59,106 bases of DNA from Ignavibacteriota bacterium (GTDB taxonomy: Bacteria; Bacteroidota; Ignavibacteria; Palsa-1295), in contig PLYO01000045.1 in NCBI GenBank assembly GCA_003151825.1, positions 1 to 59,106 on the forward strand, in the 5' to 3' direction. Below the pieces are notes generated by a model. It ran no database searches and was not told where the DNA came from. It saw only the letters and a list, made by a program, of their open reading frames with translations. Position numbers and translations under genes: made by a program. This document shows positions 1-7,424 of this stretch, piece by piece (the stretch's first letter is position 1; each line of letters opens with the position of its first letter).

Positions 1-2
1 CC

Positions 3-389
3 GGCAAAGTCTGGCTCGATTCCGCTAATCTCTACGGCAAGTGGATGAACTGCGATATATCCGCTCAATCCACCTCCGCACCCGATTCCGTTCAACTCGA
101 TTTCACCGGCTGCGGGGATTCTCTCATTCTCGCTGCAATGGAGCACACGCCGCCGTTCGCAATCCAGAGTATCGTTCCTAATCCGGCGCAGAATTCGCTG
201 CGGGTGGAGGGTAATGGGCAAGGAGTTACGGCAGAATTAGACGATGCGTTAGGCCGCGCGGTAGTACCCGTTACCCTTTACCCGTTACCCGTTACCCTCG
301 ATGTCCACTCGCTTCCGTCCGGAATCTATTACCTCCGTTTTTCGTCCAATGGGTATGTGGAAACCCGAAGCATTTCGATTGCGCGGTAA
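3..389 (+). CDS. C-terminal end of a type IX secretion cargo protein (partial)
   Basis: The reading frame is open from the left edge, so only the last part of the protein is present; an ATG at 45 is internal, not a start. The visible part resembles the cohesin-like region followed by a type-A sorting domain: a PNPAQN turn, a D-x-LGR segment, then PSGIYYLRF and a basic terminal arginine, typical of cargo exported by the type IX system and anchored at the surface. It is about 90% identical by eye to the end of the gene at 1088-2863. Its central part contains a 7-nt repeat array (264-297) that the other copy lacks. What the missing N-terminus does is unknown. Confidence 0.8.
   Translation, partial: GKVWLDSANLYGKWMNCDISAQSTSAPDSVQLDFTGCGDSLILAAMEHTPPFAIQSIVPNPAQNSLRVEGNGQGVTAELDDALGRAVVPVTLYPLPVTLDVHSLPSGIYYLRFSSNGYVETRSISIAR
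264..297 (+). repeat. Heptamer array GTTACCC inside a sorting domain
   Basis: One truncated and four full 7-nt units (GTACCC, GTTACCC, TTTACCC, GTTACCC, GTTACCC) lie in frame in the sorting-domain coding sequence and encode the VPVTLYPLPVTL stretch. The period is not a multiple of three, so successive units are read in rotating frames. Confidence 0.85.
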
Positions 390-471
390 CGCCGGAACCG
401 TAACCGACACCGGCTCAACGCATGATATTGGGAACGATGCGACCATTCCAGGTGGCGCTGGCCTCGTCGCC

Positions 472-1104
472 ATGGATTTTCAGACCGTGATTGGGCAATT
501 TAACGATACGACCGCAAGCGGACTGCATAACGTCGCGCCGGTAACGCAAGCAACGGCGGTAGGTTATAGCGATTCTCTGCCGAACGGAGATTATCCGCTG
601 TTTATCATTGGGAACGGTTTCGCGGGTATGGGACGCTCGAATGCCTTTACCGTTTCCAAGAAAGGGTATTCCACCGCCTACGACAACATCGGCACCGGTG
701 GCGCCGCTGATACTGGCATCTTTACTCCCAAACCTGCTATACGCATGGGGAGCACATACGCCAACAATACCATCGAAGCATGGGGGAATGTTCTTCCAGG
801 CGCTCCCTATGATTCTGCCGCCGCCAATATCGGTGTCTTAAGTGTCGTCTGTGATACTGCCAGTAAACAATATACCATCACGCTCAACATTGTGAATCAG
901 AACGGATTGCCACACACATTTACAGCCAATAATTGTTCTGTCGTTGCAACGATCACAAAACAAGGCCTGTCCGGTACGCCGGGAATTATCGAAGCATCGA
1001 CGGTCGATCCTCTTACTAAATCCTTTACGGTGATGACATGGCCATCCCTCAGCACCACTCCGGAGGATACATTTGGCTTTCAATTCCATGTTATCATTAA
1101 ATAA
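472..1104 (+). CDS. Hypothetical protein, possibly 5'-truncated
   Basis: I do not recognise this protein. The frame is open from 301, but its first ~29 codons only overlap the previous gene's sorting domain out of frame; ATG 472 is the first start beyond that overlap (ATG 349 is an alternative). The sequence is Gly/Ala/Thr/Ser-rich with alternating hydrophobic residues, like a secreted beta-rich protein, yet it has no signal peptide and no sorting domain. Coding character seems to begin just after the previous stop (residues like GTVTDTGSTHDIGND), which suggests a gene that lost its 5' end. It overlaps the next gene's start by 17 bases, suggesting coupled translation. Confidence 0.5.
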   Translation: MDFQTVIGQFNDTTASGLHNVAPVTQATAVGYSDSLPNGDYPLFIIGNGFAGMGRSNAFTVSKKGYSTAYDNIGTGGAADTGIFTPKPAIRMGSTYANNTIEAWGNVLPGAPYDSAAANIGVLSVVCDTASKQYTITLNIVNQNGLPHTFTANNCSVVATITKQGLSGTPGIIEASTVDPLTKSFTVMTWPSLSTTPEDTFGFQFHVIIK

Positions 1105-2863
1105 AAAAATATCACGTTTCGGCACCCGGGGAGCGCTCAACGCTTCCCGGGCTTTTGCAGCTATTATGCTTTTGATTTTAATTCCTTTCGAAGCGCAGTC
1201 GCAGTGGAAGCTATTAAAAGATTTCTCGGGAAGTGAACAGTCTCAAATTACTACGATTTATTTTCTAAATCTTCCCGGGCTGCCACGTGTCGGGTTTCTT
1301 GGTTTGACGGATGCTGACTCGACAGGTGAAGCTCAAGTTTGGAAAACTGTGGATGGCGGCTGGACTTGGAACCAGTTGGGTCTGGCAAACGGCCCGCTTT
1401 TTTTCGGTGAGCTGCCCAATAGCTTTACTTTCAAAGATAGCTTAACAGGGTGGCTGAGTAGCTATAATGGAGCCGGTTTTACCAGGGATCCGAATCCGAA
1501 TGGGTGCCTTAAAACAACGGATGGAGGAGAAACATGGGAACCCATTTCGATGCCTGGTCCTAATAATTCTTCTTGGGACATTTACTATCACCATGCGACA
1601 GACCTTCTTTTTGTCGAGAATGACATCGTTGGTGCTCTTGTCTCGACGGATGAAGGCTCTACATGGCAATATATGCCCGTCGGACAATTCACTTCCTGCG
1701 CTTTTTCCAGCGATTCTATTGGAATTTTTGGTGGAGACGATGGAGGAGGAACGGGCGATCCTACCAATTCTTATACAACGGATGGCGGCAAGACGTGGAC
1801 GCATGTAAGCGCTAATTTAGATACCTATCATCCGCTCGCGATCAAAGGCACTGGAACGTTTTTTATGATGGCTGGAGGCCAGGGCCTTTGCAGAAGCGAC
1901 GACAGCGGAAAAACTTGGAGAGTCATTCCAACTTCCCCAATTGTAGCTGCAACAAATACTTTATATGGCGACCTGGATCACCTTTACACGCATGGACATG
2001 ACGCAGTGTATGTTTCCACGGACACTGGGAACTCATGGCAAAATCTTTGTGGCCCGGGTGGCAGCACCCCTCCTGGCTTTTATCAGCGTAGTAATTATAT
2101 TTATGCTGCGGGGGCCGTAACAAACGAAACAAGCAGAGAACTTTGGTATCTCAATCTCGACTCGCTAAATATCTTCTCCTCTTCGCTTCATCCCACGCAA
2201 AGCACAGCAAGTGGGAACGGAATGAGCGTTCTGTTTCAGCCGCAAATAGATTCTACGGTTGGCGTGGATACGGCGCATTTTGCTATCCGGTATGATTCGT
2301 CTTTGCTTTTGCAATCGCTTCAGCTTCCGGCAGGCTGGAACCTTTTAGATTCGAGTTCGAATGGGAATACGCTGAACGTAACTATTTTCGATACATCGAG
2401 CGTCGTTTCCAATCCAAACGTAACGCTCACTTTCGAACCTATTCTAACGCCATCCGGCACGTCCGGCAAAGTCTGGCTCGATTCCGCCAATCTCTTCGGC
2501 AAGTGGATGAGTTGCGACATATCCGCTCAATCCTCTTCCGCACCGGATTCCGTTCAACTCGATTTCAGTGGCTGCGGTGATTCCCTCATTCTTGCGGCAA
2601 TGGAGCACACGCCGCCGTTTAGCATCCAGAGTATCGTTCCCAATCCTGCGGAGAACGAGGTGCGGGTATCGGGTCCCGGGATCGGGGTTCCGGGGATGGA
2701 TGTCGAGATGTACAATGTGCTCGGCCGGACTCAGGACGTGCGCAGCACGTCCCTACAGGGTGGTCTATCGCTCGATGTTTCGGGAGTTCCACCCGGAATC
2801 TATTATCTCCGTTTTTCGTCCAATGGGTATGTGGAAACGCGGAGCATCTCGATTCAGCGGTAA
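1088..2863 (+). CDS. YCF48/BNR beta-propeller protein with type IX sorting domain
   Basis: Exported protein of about 591 residues. The start at 1088 gives a basic N-terminus and hydrophobic core (FAAIMLLILIPF) ending AQSQW, a good signal peptide; ATG 1073 is an alternative. Residues ~40-350 carry repeated 'TxDGGxTW' blades (VWKTVDGGWTW, GSTWQYM, GKTWTHV, GKTWRVI), the hallmark of YCF48/BNR propellers. A cohesin-like beta domain follows (VDTAHFAIRYDSS), then a type-A sorting domain (NPAENEV ... PPGIYYLRF). It shares its last ~130 residues with the partial gene at the left edge. The sorting domain contains a heptamer array (2663-2697) and a palindrome (2734-2753), both in frame. Likely a surface or secreted protein; ligand unknown. 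Confidence 0.85.
   Translation: MLSLNKKISRFGTRGALNASRAFAAIMLLILIPFEAQSQWKLLKDFSGSEQSQITTIYFLNLPGLPRVGFLGLTDADSTGEAQVWKTVDGGWTWNQLGLANGPLFFGELPNSFTFKDSLTGWLSSYNGAGFTRDPNPNGCLKTTDGGETWEPISMPGPNNSSWDIYYHHATDLLFVENDIVGALVSTDEGSTWQYMPVGQFTSCAFSSDSIGIFGGDDGGGTGDPTNSYTTDGGKTWTHVSANLDTYHPLAIKGTGTFFMMAGGQGLCRSDDSGKTWRVIPTSPIVAATNTLYGDLDHLYTHGHDAVYVSTDTGNSWQNLCGPGGSTPPGFYQRSNYIYAAGAVTNETSRELWYLNLDSLNIFSSSLHPTQSTASGNGMSVLFQPQIDSTVGVDTAHFAIRYDSSLLLQSLQLPAGWNLLDSSSNGNTLNVTIFDTSSVVSNPNVTLTFEPILTPSGTSGKVWLDSANLFGKWMSCDISAQSSSAPDSVQLDFSGCGDSLILAAMEHTPPFSIQSIVPNPAENEVRVSGPGIGVPGMDVEMYNVLGRTQDVRSTSLQGGLSLDVSGVPPGIYYLRFSSNGYVETRSISIQR
2663..2697 (+). repeat. Degenerate heptamer array CGGGTTC in coding sequence
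   Basis: Five 7-nt units (CGGGTAT, CGGGTCC, CGGGATC, GGGGTTC, CGGGGAT) encode part of the sorting-domain linker (VSGPGIGVPGM). It is the same family, on the other strand, as the array at 52351-52385, and lies at a different place from the array in the paralog at 264-297. Confidence 0.7.
2734..2753. repeat. GGACGTGC palindrome, intragenic copy
   Basis: The sequence GGACGTGC-GCA-GCACGTCC is a hyphenated palindrome lying in frame in the sorting domain (QDVRSTS). A related palindrome follows a stop codon at 6059-6078. Confidence 0.6.
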
Positions 2864-3629
2864 GATATTGTATGCCGGCTTCGCGGCCTTGATCGTCGCG
2901 TGTTCGTTCGCTACGTGTGCCTCGCAAACGCGAAAGGATTTTCTTCAGGCGGGCGAAGAACTCGTGTATAAAGCGAAGTTTGCGTTTATCAAACTCGGAA
3001 CCGTCGTGATGCAAACCGGAAGCATTGCTTCGGACGGCATGGTCAGCGCGCGCATGCACTTTCGGACCGCCGATAATCCGTTCCTGCATGCGGAAACCAC
3101 CGACATCGATCAGTTTTATACGAACGATCTCACGCTCCATACCTTCGAGGAACATACCCGCGTTGGGGATGAGAAATCCGACAAGTATTCCACCTACGAC
3201 CGCGCGGCAAAAACGCTGGTCTATTCCGATAACAAGGAGTCGAACGTCGTCAAGCAAGCTGTCGAGCCGTATGAAGATGCGCTCGGAATCGTCTTCAACA
3301 TGCGGGCCTGGAGCGGCGCGGTGGGGCACCGGTATATTTTTCTCATTCACACAAAAACCGGCGTGCAGCCGGTCACGGTAAGCTTCACGAATCAATTCTC
3401 GGACGAGGAAGTTCCCGCATTAGACGACAAGAAAGTTCACACGCGCATCTTGCAAGGCACGATGAATTTGGGCGATTCCGCGCCGCTCGGCGCCGATGGC
3501 TCGTTTACCGCGTATGTATCGGACGACGCCGCCGCCGTGCCGGTCCGCATCGATGTGAAGATCGCGATCGGCTCGGTATCGCTTGTGCTCGATAAGATCA
3601 AGCGCACCGGCTGGCCGGCGGCGCAATAA
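2829..3629 (+). CDS. DUF3108 family exported protein
   Basis: About 266 residues. Start 2829 (ATG; 2823 is an alternative) overlaps the end of the previous gene by 35 bases and gives a convincing signal peptide: basic MWKRGASRFSGK, then a hydrophobic run ending CAS-Q. The mature part opens with 'AGEELVYKAKFAFIKLGTV', the characteristic start of DUF3108 domains, and continues with a beta-rich lipid-carrier-like fold (KSDKYSTYD, DALGIVFNMRAW). Family members are periplasmic or outer-membrane proteins of uncertain role. The frame extends back to 2568, but that part is a shadow of the sorting domain. Confidence 0.75.
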   Translation: MWKRGASRFSGKILYAGFAALIVACSFATCASQTRKDFLQAGEELVYKAKFAFIKLGTVVMQTGSIASDGMVSARMHFRTADNPFLHAETTDIDQFYTNDLTLHTFEEHTRVGDEKSDKYSTYDRAAKTLVYSDNKESNVVKQAVEPYEDALGIVFNMRAWSGAVGHRYIFLIHTKTGVQPVTVSFTNQFSDEEVPALDDKKVHTRILQGTMNLGDSAPLGADGSFTAYVSDDAAAVPVRIDVKIAIGSVSLVLDKIKRTGWPAAQ

Positions 3630-3643
3630 AAGGACTCATTCCA

Positions 3644-4405
3644 TTGGATCACATCACCATTATCGGCAAAAGCAGGGCGGGAACGTCCATCGCGAAGGCG
3701 TTGCAAATAAGCCCGAATGCGAAACTATCGGCGCATATTTCGGCACGGATAAAGAAATACCCTCTCATTAATTCCGAAATCATCATCATCGCCACAAAAG
3801 ACGATCAAATCGCTGCCGTTTCGAAAAAGGCGGTTGCTGCTGCATCGAAAAAGCTTCGGCTTATCGTTCATCTTGCCGGTTCGCTTCCGAGCACTATTTT
3901 ATCCACCCGTCCCGGCGTTGCTCGGCTGACGCTTCACCCCATCCAAACATTCCCCGTACCAAGCGGACATCTTTTGCGCGACATTTACTGGATGGCCTCG
4001 TCCGATGACCGCGAAGCCATTCGCTGGTCGAGCAAGTTCGTGAAAGGTTTGGGTGGAAACGGCGTTATCATCCTAAAGAGCGAATCGCTGCCGCTCTATC
4101 ATGCCATGACCGTTTTTGGCTCGAATTTCATTACGCTGTTATTTTCGGCAATAGAAGAAATGGCATCCACGCTCGGCCAGAACCCAAAGAAAATGAAAGC
4201 AGTGATGCGCTCATTAGCTGAACAATCGTTGCAAAATGCGCTGACGAAGCCAGCGAAATCCGTTCTTTCCGGCCCAATCGTGCGTAAGGATTTCGCCACG
4301 ATTCAAAAGCATCAAAGGGCATTAAAATCGGCGAGTCCTCGAATTCAGGCCATTTACAAGGCATTTCTGGACTACGGCGTAACACTTGGAACTCCGAAAC
4401 GTTAA
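3644..4405 (+). CDS. Rossmann-like and DUF2520 domain protein
   Basis: About 253 residues starting at a TTG, 9 bases after an AAAGGA ribosome site. The N-terminus (ITIIGKSRAGTSIAKAL) is a dinucleotide-binding Rossmann motif, followed by 'IIIIATKDDQI' and a DUF2520 C-terminal half with the typical 'LHPIQTFP' and an all-helical end. These proteins resemble NADP-dependent reductases such as ProC or ketopantoate reductase, but their substrate is not established. It is common in Bacteroidota-group genomes. It follows the DUF3108 gene by 14 bases and may share its transcript. Confidence 0.85.
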   Translation: MDHITIIGKSRAGTSIAKALQISPNAKLSAHISARIKKYPLINSEIIIIATKDDQIAAVSKKAVAAASKKLRLIVHLAGSLPSTILSTRPGVARLTLHPIQTFPVPSGHLLRDIYWMASSDDREAIRWSSKFVKGLGGNGVIILKSESLPLYHAMTVFGSNFITLLFSAIEEMASTLGQNPKKMKAVMRSLAEQSLQNALTKPAKSVLSGPIVRKDFATIQKHQRALKSASPRIQAIYKAFLDYGVTLGTPKR

Positions 4406-4495
4406 CAATATGTCGGCTGTTAAGCACGGCCCATTTACAATACTCAACATTAATCGAGGTACGGCAACATCCGTCAGCCTCAAAAGGAGAAAAAC

Positions 4496-4741
4496 ATGAA
4501 AAAAGGAATCCATCCGAATTACCATACCGTCACCGTCCATTGCGGCGGCTGTGGCAACGAGTTTGAAACGCGCTCGACCGTTCAGGGCGAGTCGCTTCGC
4601 GTCGAAATTTGCGCGAACTGCCATCCATTCTTTACCGGCAAGCAAAAGCTTGTCGATACCGCCGGCCGCGTCGAGCGCTTCCAGAAGAAATTCGCAAAGC
4701 AAATCGCCGAGCGAAAAGAGAAGCAGGCTGCTGCTGTTTAA
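4496..4741 (+). CDS. rpmE: 50S ribosomal protein L31
   Basis: An 81-residue ribosomal protein of the large subunit. It starts [10 protein letters not shown] and has two zinc-binding CxxC pairs (Cys16/Cys19 and Cys39/Cys42), so it is the zinc-binding form of L31. A strong AAAAGGAG site lies just upstream. A heptamer array begins at its stop codon, and a hairpin with a T-tract follows at 4773-4805, so it is probably transcribed alone or ends a unit. Confidence 0.97.
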   Translation: MKKGIHPNYHTVTVHCGGCGNEFETRSTVQGESLRVEICANCHPFFTGKQKLVDTAGRVERFQKKFAKQIAERKEKQAAAV

Positions 4742-4771
4742 TTACGAATTTCAAATTACGAATTACGAATT
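4741..4771 (+). repeat. Heptamer array ATTACGA starting at the rpmE stop codon
   Basis: Units ATTACGA, ATTTCAA, ATTACGA, ATTACGA, ATT. The first base is the last base of the rpmE stop. The unit order, including the variant ATTTCAA in second place, recurs at 51234-51254. Confidence 0.9.
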
Positions 4772-4772
4772 G

Positions 4773-4805
4773 GGGGACGCGATGAGCGTTCCCTTTTTTT
4801 ATTCT
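4773..4805 (+). terminator. Rho-independent terminator after rpmE
   Basis: The arms GGGGACGC and GCGTTCCC pair around a GATGA loop (one G-T pair) and are followed by a run of seven T. It sits 30 bases after rpmE, inside the array-bounded spacer. Confidence 0.75.
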
Positions 4806-4840
4806 TCATATTTTTAGGGAGTATTTTTGCCTCCTTTGCT

Positions 4841-4868
4841 CTTAACTCTTAATTCTTAACTCCTAACT
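4841..4868 (+). repeat. Heptamer array CTTAACT just before a start codon
   Basis: Four 7-nt units (CTTAACT, CTTAATT, CTTAACT, CCTAACT) end five bases before the GTG start at 4874, occupying the usual ribosome-site position. Confidence 0.85.
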
Positions 4869-4873
4869 AAAGC

Positions 4874-6058
4874 GTGGCGCAGTCTTTTTCGAACGTCCTG
4901 ATTTATGAGGATTCTCCGGCTCGGAGCCGGAAATTTCTTCCGCTGGTGTACACGCGCTGCGTGGCAGAGCTGCGAAGCGGCGCATTCACGGCCATCGAGC
5001 GCATTCAGGCGAATTTTGGTGAGACCAGCATCTATCTTCATACGCGCCCGGAACTGAAGAAGGTTATTGCTCGGCGACACTCGCTTCCGGTCAATGAGAT
5101 TCCCAAAGGCAAAATGCTTCTCGTTAATGCACGCGAGGCATTGAATTTTAGTCGAGGTGACAGTAGAAATGTTTATGATACATTGCCATCCGATTTATCA
5201 CAACGGCTGATGGCTGGTGAACCCATTGATCTGCCACAACCGGTTAGCAACGTTGCTCCGAGTTCCCTTTGGGAAATCATTCATTCCAACACCGAGCGCA
5301 TTCGCACCGATGCTGAACTGTGGTCGAGGACGCACTGCACTGTGGAACGTCCCTCGTTCCCGAACTGCGCGATTATCAAGCCCGAAAATCTTTTCGTTCA
5401 TCCCGAAGCTCGCATTGATAGCGGCGTGGTGCTCGATTGCTCCGAAGGAGCGATCGTTATCGAGGAAGGCGCGCGCATCATGCCACAGGCGACGATCATC
5501 GGGCCTGCCTATATCGGCAAGCATTCTATCGTAAAAATCGGAGCGAAAATGTATCCGGGAACTTCAATCGGTCCCGTTTCGAAAGTGGGAGGCGAGATCG
5601 AGAATTCCATTATTCAGGGATATTCGAATAAACAGCACGATGGCTATCTTGGTCACAGCTTTATCGGCGAATGGATCAATCTCGGAGCCGGAACGAATAC
5701 CAGCGATTTGAAAAATGACTATGCTCCTGTCCGTGTGACTATTGAAGAAGAAGAATTCAACACGAATTCTCTTTTTGTCGGCCTACTCATGGGTGATCAT
5801 TCGAAATCGGCGATTGGGGCTCAGTTCAATACCGGAACGGCGGTGGGAGTCAGCTCGAATATCTTCGGCGTTGGGTTCCCACCGAAATGGATTCCGAATT
5901 TCTCGTGGGGTGGTGCAAACGGGCTTGCAGCTTATCGATATGAGAAAGCAATCGAAGTGGCGAAAGCCGTCATGCAGCGCCGTAATACCCAAATGACTCC
6001 AGAAGAAGAAGCCTTGTTGATGGAACTTTTCAAAGTGAGAACTCGCATGATGGTGTAG
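4874..6058 (+). CDS. GlmU-like sugar-nucleotide transferase with left-handed beta-helix
   Basis: A 394-residue protein from a GTG start; no Shine-Dalgarno is visible because the preceding bases are a heptamer array. The N-terminal half (VLIYEDSPARSRKFLPLVYTR, then AELRSGAFTAIERI) resembles the divergent nucleotidyltransferase domain of the Bacteroidota GlmU-like family. From about residue 175 hexapeptide repeats form a left-handed beta-helix (GVVLDCSEGAIVIEEGARI, IGPAYIGKHSIVKIGAK), then 'NLGAGTNTSDLKNDY'. By family it would act in UDP-GlcNAc or related sugar-nucleotide synthesis; both activities are inferred. A GGGACGTG palindrome follows the stop. Confidence 0.85.
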   Translation: MAQSFSNVLIYEDSPARSRKFLPLVYTRCVAELRSGAFTAIERIQANFGETSIYLHTRPELKKVIARRHSLPVNEIPKGKMLLVNAREALNFSRGDSRNVYDTLPSDLSQRLMAGEPIDLPQPVSNVAPSSLWEIIHSNTERIRTDAELWSRTHCTVERPSFPNCAIIKPENLFVHPEARIDSGVVLDCSEGAIVIEEGARIMPQATIIGPAYIGKHSIVKIGAKMYPGTSIGPVSKVGGEIENSIIQGYSNKQHDGYLGHSFIGEWINLGAGTNTSDLKNDYAPVRVTIEEEEFNTNSLFVGLLMGDHSKSAIGAQFNTGTAVGVSSNIFGVGFPPKWIPNFSWGGANGLAAYRYEKAIEVAKAVMQRRNTQMTPEEEALLMELFKVRTRMMV

Positions 6059-6078
6059 GGACGTGCCGCGCACGTCCA
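6059..6078. repeat. GGGACGTG palindrome after the GlmU-like stop
   Basis: GGGACGTGCCGCGCACGTCC starts one base after the TAG stop and folds into a GC-rich hairpin. It has no T-tract, so it is a dispersed palindrome rather than a clear terminator; the related copy at 2734-2753 is intragenic. Confidence 0.6.
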
Positions 6079-6094
6079 TCTGGCCACGCCTCTT

Positions 6095-6997
6095 TTAAGC
6101 GTCTTCCTCCATCACCACATCGAGCCGTTCCAATACTTCCCTGATTTTCTTTTTGCTCTCGGGCTTGACGGGCACGAGCGGTAGCCGATAATACTCTTGA
6201 ATAAGGCCAAGCATGGCAAGCGCAGCTTTGACCGGTCCCGGATTCGATTCGATAAAATTCACCTTCATCAGATCGAGCAGCTCATAATGAATGGCCCGCG
6301 CTTCGGCAAATTTTCCTTCCAAGGCAAAGCGGACCATCCGCGAAAATTCACCGGGCACCACATTCGAGGCTACGCTGATGACGCCTTTTGCGCCGAGTGA
6401 AATCAGCGGTACGGTAATATTGTCTTCGCCTGAAAGCAGATTGAATCCGGCCGGCGCGTTGCGAATAATTTCCATGCACTGCGCGAAATCCGCGCTGGCC
6501 TCTTTGATGGCAGCGACATTCTCGATTTCCGCGCATCGGAGCGTCGTTTCCGCCGTCATATTGAGGCCCGTGCGGCCGGGAACGTTATACATCACAATGG
6601 GCAGGCCAACTTCTGCGACCGCGCTGAAATGCGCGAAGAGTCCGTTCGGAGTCGGCTTGTTGTAATAGGGCGTAACGACGAGCGCGGCATCCGCGCCAAG
6701 CTCCTTCGCTTCGCGCGTGTATTCGATCGAGGTGCGCGTATCGTTCGTGCCGGTTCCCGCGACGATGATCGCTCGGTGGTTGACATACTCGACCATCCAA
6801 CGAAAAATTTCGCGCCGCTCCGATGGCGTGACCGTCGGATTCTCGCCCGTCGAGCCGAGCGGCACGAGCATCTCGACGCCGCCTTCGAGTTGATGATCGA
6901 CGAGCCGGGCGAACGATTCGAAATCAATCGAGCCGCCGGCATTAAACGGGGTAACAATCGCGGTTCCCGTACCGCGAAGCTTATGGTGCATGTTCAT
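6095..6997 (-). CDS. dapA: 4-hydroxy-tetrahydrodipicolinate synthase
   Basis: About 300 residues. Condenses pyruvate with aspartate semialdehyde, the first committed step to diaminopimelate and lysine. Visible are GTGTAIVTPF near the start, the GSTGEN motif, PYYNKP, MYNVPGRTG and the Schiff-base lysine in VAAIKEAS. Starts at 6997 (or 6991) match the family's N-terminus; the frame runs on to 7069 but that extension is encoded by a heptamer array. dapB lies upstream on the same strand, but a four-helix-bundle gene now separates the two. The array touches the start codon and replaces any ribosome site, so expression may be affected. Confidence 0.95.
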   Translation of the reverse strand: MNMHHKLRGTGTAIVTPFNAGGSIDFESFARLVDHQLEGGVEMLVPLGSTGENPTVTPSERREIFRWMVEYVNHRAIIVAGTGTNDTRTSIEYTREAKELGADAALVVTPYYNKPTPNGLFAHFSAVAEVGLPIVMYNVPGRTGLNMTAETTLRCAEIENVAAIKEASADFAQCMEIIRNAPAGFNLLSGEDNITVPLISLGAKGVISVASNVVPGEFSRMVRFALEGKFAEARAIHYELLDLMKVNFIESNPGPVKAALAMLGLIQEYYRLPLVPVKPESKKKIREVLERLDVVMEEDA

Positions 6998-7027
6998 AAG
7001 TGCTGAGTGCTGAGTGCTAAGTAGGAT
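6998..7027 (+). repeat. Heptamer array GTGCTGA, dapA side of cassette
   Basis: Two GTGCTGA units, GTGCTAA and a degenerate GTAGGAT follow directly on the dapA start codon (6995-6997). It is the inverted partner of the array at 7427-7459. Confidence 0.9.
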
Positions 7028-7028
7028 G

Positions 7029-7403
7029 CTAATGGTTATCCCGGCCTTCGATACTACTTCGTAAGCCATTGATGATACGACTTACTTCTTCGGATAATTC
7101 GTGGACTGGTTTAAATTCTTCCTGAGTCAAATATCCTACATCGAGAGCGGCATATAAATGCGACCGAACTTCTCCGCATGAGCCTTTTGCAATGGAAAGA
7201 AACTGATGAAATTCCGCTTTCCTTCCACGGTCGAATCCCTCGGCAATATTTGCCATCACCGAAATCGAAGCGGCCTGAATTTGTCCTGCAAGCTTGAAAT
7301 CTTTCGAAAATTTTCCCACGCGGCTGAGACGATATACTTCCGTCTTAAGTATTCTTGCCTTCTGCCATGCAATAAGTTCTTCAAATTTCTCGATCTTTGC
7401 CAT
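7029..7403 (-). CDS. Four-helix-bundle protein (S23 family)
   Basis: A 124-residue all-helical protein. 'KFEELIAWQKARIL', 'SISVMANIAEGFDRG', 'FLSIAKGSCGEVRSHLYAALDVGYL' are the signature of the S23 / TIGR02436 four-helix-bundle family, first found encoded in intervening sequences of 23S rRNA genes and scattered singly through many genomes. Function is unknown; a basic surface suggests nucleic-acid contact (inference). It sits between dapB and dapA, on the same strand, enclosed by inverted heptamer arrays, which suggests arrival as a cassette. Confidence 0.92.
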   Translation of the reverse strand: MAKIEKFEELIAWQKARILKTEVYRLSRVGKFSKDFKLAGQIQAASISVMANIAEGFDRGRKAEFHQFLSIAKGSCGEVRSHLYAALDVGYLTQEEFKPVHELSEEVSRIINGLRSSIEGRDNH

Positions 7404-7424
7404 TGCCCGAATCTTTCCAAACCT

